Source of the DNA: Ignavibacteriaceae bacterium
Lineage (GTDB): Bacteria > Bacteroidota > Ignavibacteria > Ignavibacteriales > Ignavibacteriaceae
Length of the DNA stretch: 5,439 bases
Reading direction: 5' to 3'
Assembly (NCBI GenBank): GCA_022865965.1
Contig: JALHTS010000708.1
Coordinates: 1-5,439, forward strand
A model generated the notes under the pieces. The model was not told the origin of the DNA and ran no database searches. It saw only the letters and a list, made by a program, of their open reading frames with translations. Below, in pieces: positions 1 through 5,113 of this stretch; the stretch's first letter is position 1; the number at the start of each line of letters is the position of its first letter. A program made the position numbers and the translations under genes.

Positions 1-515
1 ACACGAATAATTCTGCCGTAATAATTTTCGTGGGGATTGCCCTCATAAATTCCGGTAAGAACTATCATATCAGAATTTGAATCAATAAAATCTTTGCGGA
101 ATTTTTTCATTGTTGTACTGTTCAGAAGTCCCATATCACCTGGAAGAACATACACAATTCCGCCCACAGGATTTTTTTTAAAACTTTTTAGCGCAATCTG
201 CACAGCGTGTCCGGTTCCATTTTGAAATTCCTGATAAGCAAAAATATTTTGTTCTTTTTTGCCAATAACTTCCATTACATCAATAGCTTTAATACCAACG
301 ACAATTACCGTATTAACACCTTCAATACCCTTTTTGCAGGCATTGTAAACACGTTCAACTGTTGGAATGCCCCAGATTTTGTGAAGCATTTTTGATTTTT
401 GCGATTTTATTCTTTTACCATGACCGGCAGCAAGAATAATTGCAACTTCATTAGAAGAATTAAATCCGGCAGATAATTCTGATAGTTTATTTATAATTTC
501 ATTATTGACGGACAT
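1..515 (-). CDS. glmU: GlmU-like UDP-N-acetylglucosamine pyrophosphorylase, N-terminal nucleotidyltransferase domain (partial, 3' end outside window)
   Basis: The reading frame is open for 171 codons from ATG at 515 to the window edge, so the C-terminus is missing. The family transfers UMP from UTP to GlcNAc-1-phosphate in the cytoplasm, giving UDP-GlcNAc for peptidoglycan and lipopolysaccharide. Visible motifs are the nucleotide-binding loop IILAAGHGKRIKS (residues 26-38), the K-M-L-H segment (42-45, K42 being the usual conserved lysine), Q95 with GTGHAVQ (100-106), the metal-binding aspartate in LPGDMGLL (D127) and YYGRI (165-169). Odd points are GHGKR where GxGTR is usual, SK for PK before LH, DMGLL for DVPLL, and an extension of roughly 16 residues before the fold. 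A GGAG lies 9 bases before the ATG. Whether the C-terminal hexapeptide-repeat acetyltransferase domain is present cannot be seen, so a stand-alone uridylyltransferase or another sugar-nucleotide transferase remains possible. The family call is good; the exact substrate is inferred. Confidence 0.78.
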   Translation of the reverse strand, partial: MSVNNEIINKLSELSAGFNSSNEVAIILAAGHGKRIKSQKSKMLHKIWGIPTVERVYNACKKGIEGVNTVIVVGIKAIDVMEVIGKKEQNIFAYQEFQNGTGHAVQIALKSFKKNPVGGIVYVLPGDMGLLNSTTMKKFRKDFIDSNSDMIVLTGIYEGNPHENYYGRIIR

Positions 516-524
516 TTGTAAAAG

Positions 525-528
525 CTCC
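525..528 (-). promoter_or_regulatory. Shine-Dalgarno GGAG of the GlmU-like gene
   Basis: Read on the minus strand, GGAG sits 9 bases before the ATG at 515. This spacing supports that start and hence the extended N-terminus of the nucleotidyltransferase. Confidence 0.6.
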
Positions 529-742
529 AATTAGTGTTATAATCACACATAAAAATTAATGATTGAGGATTCGAACTGCAAAATATAACTTTAATCTGAA
601 TCTTTTATTACTAAAGCAAGAAATAACTTTATCATATTTTTAGTTACTATAATTTTCTTATTTTTACTACGTTTATTAAATAATTAGAAAATTTACATCG
701 ACAGGTAACCAGAGATCTGAATCTCGATAAATCGGAATGAAC

Positions 743-802
743 TTGAACCTGCCTTGTCGGCCCTCGGCTTCGCCGCGAGGCGAGCAGACAGGCTTAAACC
801 TG
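743..802. repeat. GC-rich imperfect palindrome (REP-like) with short flanking repeats
   Basis: A 43-base core (751-793) has 32 G/C bases, about 74%, inside very AT-rich surroundings. Its ends pair: GCCTTGTC (751-758) with GACAGGC (787-793), with one bulged T. The interior can pair as CCTCG (762-766) with CGAGG (776-780), or alternatively CGGC (765-768) with GCCG (772-775) around a TTC loop. The core is bounded by TTGAACCTG (743-751) on the left and TTAAACCTG (794-802) on the right, which match at 8 of 9 positions and resemble a target-site duplication. There is no T-run directly after the stem on either strand, so it does not look like a standard intrinsic terminator. A dispersed extragenic palindromic element is inferred; repeat status cannot be tested with one copy. 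Confidence 0.6.
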
Positions 803-822
803 AACTTTTTAACAAATAAATG

Positions 823-828
823 AAAGGA
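823..828 (+). promoter_or_regulatory. Shine-Dalgarno AAAGGA of the beta-barrel gene
   Basis: AAAGGA lies 8 bases before the ATG at 837 and fixes that start. The stop codon of the small upstream open frame (TGA, 821-823) shares its last base with this site. Confidence 0.65.
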
Positions 829-836
829 ACCTTTTA

Positions 837-1295
837 ATGAAAACACGCTGGATTCTTATTACTGCATTATTCGTTTTATTATCTGTGTCGTCTTATTCAC
901 AAACGCGTGGATTTGGTGTAGGAGTAATTGTCGGCGAACCAACCGGACTTACTGCAAAATACTGGCTATCGAGTCAGAACGCTCTTGATTTTGGACTCGG
1001 TTACTCTTTTGTAAACAGAGGAAGGATTCATTTTCATATGGATTATTTATTCCATCATAAAAATATTTTCCGTGCAGAAGAAAATTTCGCATTGTACTAT
1101 GGACCCGGATTTCGACTAAAAACAATTGAAGGCGATGATGCACGTTTAGGTATTCGGTTTGGAGTAGGTCTTGTCTGGCTTCCAAGAAATGCACCTATTG
1201 ATGTGTTTGTTGAAATTGCTCCCTTACTCGACATAATTCCTGCCACAGAATTTAGTGTTAATGCGGGATTAGGATTCAGGTTTTTCTTTAACTGA
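837..1295 (+). CDS. Small outer-membrane beta-barrel protein (possibly BAPKO_0422-like)
   Basis: A 152-residue secreted protein. Residues 1-21 form a signal peptide: basic start (K2, R4), hydrophobic core ILITALFVLLSV, and a likely cleavage after VSSYS before Q22. The mature part alternates short hydrophobic and aromatic strands with turns: GFGVGVIVGEPTGLTAKYWL (25-44), ALDFGLGYSF (49-58), HFHMDYLFHH (65-74), FALYYGPGFRLK (84-95), RLGIRFGVGLVWL (103-115), DVFVEIAPLLDI (122-133) and a last strand ending GFRFFFN, with the terminal aromatics usual for barrels inserted by the BAM complex. The pattern suggests a barrel of about eight strands. The GEPTG-x(3)-KYW segment resembles what I recall of the BAPKO_0422 (DUF3996) family, but this is from memory. 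Ligand and function are unknown. The gene is alone on this strand, with a good ribosome-binding site, and its last 8 bases overlap the convergent gene. Confidence 0.85.
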   Translation: MKTRWILITALFVLLSVSSYSQTRGFGVGVIVGEPTGLTAKYWLSSQNALDFGLGYSFVNRGRIHFHMDYLFHHKNIFRAEENFALYYGPGFRLKTIEGDDARLGIRFGVGLVWLPRNAPIDVFVEIAPLLDIIPATEFSVNAGLGFRFFFN

Positions 1296-2460
1296 TTTGA
1301 TTTTTATAATGAATTGAAGACGAAGTTGTAATTAAAAAAACAAATACTATTGACAGAACAGGCGAAAATATAAATCCCGCTGTTAATCCTGATGCAATTA
1401 GTAACAAAGTTGCAGCAAAAATACCTGTTGCAACTTTTTTATTTTCTTCAGTAATGTTTTTCCCTCTAAGATTTTTTAGAGAGATTAAAAGGAAATAAAA
1501 AAGTAAAACTATAAAAGCACACAAACCCAGAAAACCGCTTTCAAAATAAATCTGTAAAAAATCATTATGCCAGCCTCCTATACCTTTATCAGCAAATTCA
1601 TCTTTAAAGGGAAATATTTGTTGAAATGTTCTTGGTCCGAAACCAAAAAGCGGATGTTCAAACATTATTTCCTTTGCTCCTTTGAATAAAACATCTCTGT
1701 CTGAAAGCTGCGCAGGATTTTCCATTCTGCTCTGTAAAGATGCTTTATTATTATTTTCAAATGATATAAATGATATTATCATTGTCAGAACAATTGTGAT
1801 TAAAACAATTTTTAATTTAATATGTTTTAAAACGACTGCTATGAGAAAAACGATTACAGCGAATGCGATGTTGGCTCTTCCAAGCGACGTGATCATCGCG
1901 GCTGCCAGAATACATAGGATTACTCCCCACAAATACTGGTTGTAATTTTTTACAATGTTTTTTCTATAGAAAAGTGCTAATCCGAATGCTGCTAATATGT
2001 AAGATGAAAATGCCGCATAGCCCGAAGAAAAGGATTGTGCTCTTTCATCAATGCTGAGGTTAAATTTTATAAGTCCTATCAATGCATTTACTGCGGCTCC
2101 CACTGCAAAGAAGAAAACAACATCTGCAAGATCTTTATCATCATAAGTTTTAAGATAAAAGCTGAGAGCAAAAAAGCTCAGGTAAAAAAGTGCTTCCTTA
2201 TAAAATGATTCGCTGCTTGATGCGGAATACTCAGAAAAGATAATGGAAAATAACCTGATAACTCCAAAAGCAATAATTATATAAGTTAGTGTATCAACAG
2301 CTTTTATCTTTTCAGAATTCTTTTCGAACAGCCACATTAAAAAGATTACAGCCGCAAAAAGCTGCAGTAAGAATAGAGAGAGAACATAGCTTAAAGATAA
2401 TCCGGCAATTACCAGTATTGAAATTTTATTATTGAATTTAGAAGTGATTTGCATAATCAA
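1288..2460 (-). CDS. O-antigen ligase/polymerase family membrane protein (Wzy_C/WaaL-like)
   Basis: A polytopic inner-membrane protein of 390 residues with about 11-12 hydrophobic segments: roughly 13-45 (two), 58-75, 88-104, 112-134, 145-165, 174-190, 195-211, 216-234, 308-330, 343-365 and 367-382. A large loop at about 235-305, presumably periplasmic, carries the family hallmarks HPLFGFGP (269-276) and HNDFLQIYFESGFLGL (298-313, H298 being the conserved histidine); TSLGRAN (191-197) matches the S/R region at the start of the Wzy_C domain. Such proteins either ligate undecaprenyl-linked glycan to a lipid A-core or other acceptor, or polymerise repeat units. Sequence alone does not separate these, and no other glycan gene adjoins it. 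The open frame begins with TTG at 2460, but ATG at 2454 (388 residues) is also possible; a GGGA lies 10 bases before the TTG and 16 before the ATG. It lies 102 bases downstream of the lipoprotein gene. Confidence 0.85.
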   Translation of the reverse strand: MIMQITSKFNNKISILVIAGLSLSYVLSLFLLQLFAAVIFLMWLFEKNSEKIKAVDTLTYIIIAFGVIRLFSIIFSEYSASSSESFYKEALFYLSFFALSFYLKTYDDKDLADVVFFFAVGAAVNALIGLIKFNLSIDERAQSFSSGYAAFSSYILAAFGLALFYRKNIVKNYNQYLWGVILCILAAAMITSLGRANIAFAVIVFLIAVVLKHIKLKIVLITIVLTMIISFISFENNNKASLQSRMENPAQLSDRDVLFKGAKEIMFEHPLFGFGPRTFQQIFPFKDEFADKGIGGWHNDFLQIYFESGFLGLCAFIVLLFYFLLISLKNLRGKNITEENKKVATGIFAATLLLIASGLTAGFIFSPVLSIVFVFLITTSSSIHYKNQIS

Positions 2461-2497
2461 TTTTTACAGATCCCGAAACTGCATTTCATAAAGTTTG

Positions 2498-2526
2498 ATC
2501 TAAATTCCCTTAATTCAACTTCTCAA
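2498..2526 (-). promoter_or_regulatory. Weak candidate promoter for the O-antigen ligase-like gene
   Basis: On the minus strand TTGAGA (2521-2526, 5 of 6 matches to the -35 consensus) is followed after 17 bases by TTAGAT (2498-2503, only 3 of 6 matches to the -10). Transcription would begin near 2490, about 30 bases before the gene. It sits in the only sizeable gap of the minus-strand gene series. No clear terminator hairpin was seen in the same gap, so read-through from the upstream operon is equally possible. Confidence 0.22.
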
Positions 2527-2562
2527 GATGAGTTTTTGATATCTAGTTAGCTATCTGAAATT

Positions 2563-3567
2563 TCAAAGAAACGGATTATCCGGAATGTTCCTTAATCCGC
2601 ATCCTCCTGCAATATTAATTTTATCATACTCGTGCAAGTCTGTTAAATTAATAATATGAATTTTAGAATTTATTTTGAAACCTGAATCAAATATCAAGAA
2701 ATCACTTGTGATAGCAAAACGATAAAGCGATAATCCACTAAAAGTTTTCAGAATTTCTTCATTTTTTATATTAAAAATATTTAATGATGCTGTTTCCGTT
2801 GAATTTTTATTCTCTTCAATAAGAGTTGAATAGACAAACAGTGATTTGCCGGGTATCCATTCAACTTCATTTATTTTATGATCCGTTTCTTTTAAAAATA
2901 TTTTCTTTTTGTTTTTCTGATCGCGTACAAAGATCGAATCCGAAACACTGAATATCTTATATCTGCCGTTATAAAAAGTCGATTTTGTTTCCGTTAATTT
3001 AAATTTTGGATATCCGCTTATCAAAAGATCGAAGGTTTCTGATTGATCTGTCAATATTTTTCCGAACTGATTATATAATTGTTTATTCTGTATTATGTAA
3101 GTATTTATTTTAGGATCGAATGAATTTATAGTAAGATTAAAATTTCCTTCATCGCTCCAAAAAGCATAAATCTGAATTGCGTTTCCCAAATCTCTTATTA
3201 GAGATATTTCTTTTGTTTCAGCATCAATCCTGTAAAGTTTAGCTTTTTTTACAAAAGGGAAAGAGCCTGCAATGCCGTATCTTTTTGCAGTTATAAAGAA
3301 TGTTGTCTTAAAATCTTCCGAATTAATAAGATCAATTACTTTTTCACTTCTGCTATTCCAGAATATAGTTGATTTTTTGCTGCTGAAGTTATACTTGTAA
3401 ACACCGGGATTCAATTCTGTATTTCCCACAAAATAAAATGTTTCCGGAGAGGGAAATACTTTTTCATTCTCGGAATTACCGTTGCCAGGTATATGATTTT
3501 CTGCATTATCGGCACAGCTCAATAAAACAAAGCAGAAAAGCAACATATTTAATATTGTTTTAAACAA
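2563..3567 (-). CDS. Lipoprotein of unknown function with beta-propeller-like repeats
   Basis: A 334-residue protein I do not recognise as a named family. It begins with a lipoprotein signal peptide (K3, hydrophobic 5-16) and a lipobox LLSC with acceptor cysteine C18, followed by a polar Asn/Glu-rich linker (19-38). From about residue 42 it is built of short beta strands in repeated units, e.g. FYFVGN...GVYKYNFSSKKSTIFW (44-70), KAKLYRIDAETKEISLI (108-124), KIFSVSDSIFVRDQKNKKKIFL (204-225), EVEWIPGKSLFVYSTL (234-249), ASLNIFNIKNEEILKTF (260-276) and SKIHIINLTDLHEYDKI (301-317). The 'show value, convert to text, compare' look resembles WD40/TolB-type propellers. It ends GGCGLRNIPDNPFL, with a lone C-terminal GGCG. 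The TTG start at 3567 keeps the lysine of the signal peptide, whereas the later ATG (codon 8) would not. The first 8 bases overlap the end of the M50 gene, indicating translational coupling. The location (outer or inner membrane leaflet) is not determined. Confidence 0.75.
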   Translation of the reverse strand: MFKTILNMLLFCFVLLSCADNAENHIPGNGNSENEKVFPSPETFYFVGNTELNPGVYKYNFSSKKSTIFWNSRSEKVIDLINSEDFKTTFFITAKRYGIAGSFPFVKKAKLYRIDAETKEISLIRDLGNAIQIYAFWSDEGNFNLTINSFDPKINTYIIQNKQLYNQFGKILTDQSETFDLLISGYPKFKLTETKSTFYNGRYKIFSVSDSIFVRDQKNKKKIFLKETDHKINEVEWIPGKSLFVYSTLIEENKNSTETASLNIFNIKNEEILKTFSGLSLYRFAITSDFLIFDSGFKINSKIHIINLTDLHEYDKINIAGGCGLRNIPDNPFL

Positions 3568-4219
3568 CCGGCATTCCCGTTATTGAAAGAAGAAAACTAA
3601 TAATGAAATTTATCATTCCGAAAAAATATTTCCACAGCGGACTATAAATAAATAAGAACAATATTATTGTTCCGTAAAAACCAATGCCAAGATATTTTGC
3701 AGTGTATTGATTCGGAAACAAATCAAACAAAATGTGTGAACCATCTAACGGCGGAATCGGAAGAAGATTAAATGCAAAAAGAAAAATATTAAAGAACACA
3801 CCATACCAGAGCAGGTTGATAACTATTCCCGAAGATGATAACTGAAAATTATAAAATAACGACAGTATAAGAGCAAAAATAATTGCAAGAACAAAGTTTG
3901 ATATTGGTCCCGCAAAAGAAACTATTGCATCATCTTTTAAAGGATTTTTAAAATTATTTCTGTTAACTGGAACAGGTTTTGCCCAGCCAATCAGTAAAAA
4001 TCCCGAGGCAAATGATGCAAACGGCATTATAACCGAACCAACAATATCCAGATGTTTAATCGGATTTAATGTAAGCCTCCCGGCATTTTTTGCTGTGTTG
4101 TCACCCTTTTTATAAGCAGTGAAAGCATGAGCAAGTTCGTGCACTGTCAGCGACAAAAGGAAAATCGGAATGAACAATAAAAATGAAATCAGTCTCTCGC
4201 TTACCTGAATATTTTCCAA
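3560..4219 (-). CDS. Site-2 protease family (peptidase M50) membrane metalloprotease
   Basis: A 219-residue multi-pass inner-membrane zinc protease of the compact M50 type lacking a PDZ domain. The zinc-binding helix contains HELAH (H27, E28, H31) within the first hydrophobic segment (about 11-33). The third ligand lies in NLLPIPPLDG (151-160, D159). Other family marks are GWAKPVPVN (78-86) and SFAGPISNF (101-109). Membrane segments fall at about 11-33, 57-78, 98-122, 131-154, 175-192 and 198-213. These proteases cut transmembrane helices within the bilayer, often in regulated release of transcription or anti-sigma factors; the substrate here is unknown. TTG at 4219 is chosen because GAGG lies 7 bases upstream and the stop codon of xerD lies two codons earlier in the same frame. 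The gene is 3 bases downstream of xerD and overlaps the lipoprotein gene by 8 bases. Confidence 0.9.
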   Translation of the reverse strand: MENIQVSERLISFLLFIPIFLLSLTVHELAHAFTAYKKGDNTAKNAGRLTLNPIKHLDIVGSVIMPFASFASGFLLIGWAKPVPVNRNNFKNPLKDDAIVSFAGPISNFVLAIIFALILSLFYNFQLSSSGIVINLLWYGVFFNIFLFAFNLLPIPPLDGSHILFDLFPNQYTAKYLGIGFYGTIILFLFIYSPLWKYFFGMINFIISFLLSITGMPVV

Positions 4220-4222
4220 ATC

Positions 4223-5113
4223 TTAACCTCGTGGATGAAAATCTCGATGAACCTGTTTAATATAATCTCTGTCTATATGAGTATAAATCTGTGTAGTTGA
4301 AATATCCGAATGTCCAAGCATTTCCTGCACTGCTCTTAAATCTGCACCACCTTCAATAAGATGTGTTGCAAAGGAATGCCTGAAAGTATGCGGATGAACT
4401 TCTTTTTCTATTCCGGCTTGCTTTGAGTAGAAATCTATAATTTTCCAAACACCCATTCTTGAAAACTTTGTTCCTCTTGTATTCAAAAAAACAATGTTTT
4501 CACTTTTAATTTTATTTTCAAGCAAGGGACGACTTTTTGTAAGATATTTTTTCGTCCATTTTATTGCACTGCTCCCTATCGGCACTAATCTTTCTTTTGA
4601 ACCTTTGCCAAAAACTCTTATTACTTCATCATTTAGATAAAGATCAGATATCTTAAGATTAATTAATTCTGATACTCTTAATCCGCAAGCGTATAGAATT
4701 TCTAATATTGCTTTATCTCTCAATCCGAACTTAATAGATACATCGGGTGAATCCAGAATTTTATCAACTTCATTTATATTGAGCACAACCGGAAGTCTTC
4801 TGCTGAGCTTTGGCGGATTAAGTTTCTCAACAGGATTTGTTTTTATGTAAGCATTCTGATGAAGATATGAAAAAAAACCTTTTATTGAGGAATGATATCT
4901 TGCTGCAGAAGTTGATGTTAATCCGGCATCCTTAAGAAGTTTAAAGAATTCAGTAAGAATTTTAGAATCAACTACGGAAGGATCATCAATTTTTTTTTCT
5001 TCAAGAAAAAGGATAAATGATTTTATATCGTTGTTATAAGAAGTTTGCGTATTAACGGACAGATTTCTTTCTAATTTAAGAACGGTAAGATATTCTTTAA
5101 GAAAAATTTCCAT
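4223..5113 (-). CDS. xerD: Tyrosine recombinase XerD
   Basis: A complete 296-residue tyrosine recombinase, two residues shorter than E. coli XerD and aligning with it by a constant offset of two at the catalytic positions. The N-terminal core-binding (SAM-like) domain covers about 1-85 and the catalytic domain about 105-290. Catalytic residues are R146 (in ACGLRVSEL), K170 (in GKGSKER), H242 and R245 (HTFRH), H268 (LGHSD) and the nucleophile Y277 (IYTH). The end HRDFHPRG matches the XerD/XerC C-terminal tail. With a XerC partner it resolves chromosome dimers at a dif site during division. ATG at 5113 shares its A with the stop of the preceding gene (TAATG), and the M50 gene starts 3 bases after its own stop, so it lies inside an operon rather than in a mobile element or integron. 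Nearby sequence shows no dif site or cassette array. XerC-type assignment is the main alternative. Confidence 0.92.
   Translation of the reverse strand: MEIFLKEYLTVLKLERNLSVNTQTSYNNDIKSFILFLEEKKIDDPSVVDSKILTEFFKLLKDAGLTSTSAARYHSSIKGFFSYLHQNAYIKTNPVEKLNPPKLSRRLPVVLNINEVDKILDSPDVSIKFGLRDKAILEILYACGLRVSELINLKISDLYLNDEVIRVFGKGSKERLVPIGSSAIKWTKKYLTKSRPLLENKIKSENIVFLNTRGTKFSRMGVWKIIDFYSKQAGIEKEVHPHTFRHSFATHLIEGGADLRAVQEMLGHSDISTTQIYTHIDRDYIKQVHRDFHPRG
4227..4230 (-). promoter_or_regulatory. Shine-Dalgarno GAGG that fixes the TTG start of the M50 protease gene
   Basis: GAGG on the minus strand lies within the last codons of xerD, 7 bases before TTG at 4219. There is no ATG or GTG between the xerD stop and this TTG, so the site decides the start and suggests re-initiation by ribosomes ending xerD. 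Confidence 0.65.

Larger units (their letters stand above)
516..836. other. Divergent intergenic region between the GlmU-like gene and the beta-barrel gene
   Basis: These 321 bases separate two divergently transcribed genes and must hold promoters for both. Bases 516-740 are strongly AT-rich. A perfect TATAAT occurs on the plus strand at 648-653, but no good -35 lies 16-18 bases upstream, so it is only a candidate. If used, it would give the barrel mRNA a leader of roughly 175 bases that includes the GC-rich hairpin. Two small inverted repeats lie at 712-725 (GAGAT/ATCTC, 4-base loop) and 725-734 (CGAT/ATCG). No convincing -10/-35 pair was found for the leftward gene, and no tRNA or conserved RNA gene is recognised. 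The GC-rich element at 743-802 is listed separately. Confidence 0.7.

Noticed and set aside
207..395. 62-codon plus-strand open frame
   Set aside because: It lies antisense within the GlmU-like gene, whose motifs are clear, and its product is low-complexity Asn/Phe-rich.
561..600. GGATTCGAACT resembling a reversed tRNA T-arm
   Set aside because: The flanking bases do not form a T-stem, acceptor stem or anticodon arm on either strand, so neither a tRNA nor an attachment site can be supported.
594..724. Ten-base direct repeat ATCTGAATCT at 594-603 and 715-724
   Set aside because: Short, AT-rich and only two copies; plausible by chance in a region of this composition, with no regulator to link it to.
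949..1194. 81-codon minus-strand open frame
   Set aside because: Antisense within the beta-barrel gene; no recognisable domain and no ribosome-binding site.
1682..1945. 87-codon plus-strand open frame
   Set aside because: Antisense within the O-antigen ligase-like gene, without a family resemblance.
2556..2565. Perfect palindrome TGAAATTTCA at the end of the lipoprotein gene
   Set aside because: Too short and AT-rich for a terminator and contains the stop codon; no second copy to suggest an operator.
4990..4998. Nine-base A/T run in the early part of xerD, with similar 8-base runs at 4870-4877 and 172-179
   Set aside because: The reading frame is intact through each, and long A/T runs are expected in AT-rich genes; no evidence for phase variation or programmed slippage.
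4223..5113. Tyrosine recombinase as the integrase of a mobile element
   Set aside because: Length, catalytic spacing and C-terminal tail match housekeeping XerD, it is embedded in an operon, and no attachment site, cargo or dif-like sequence was seen nearby.
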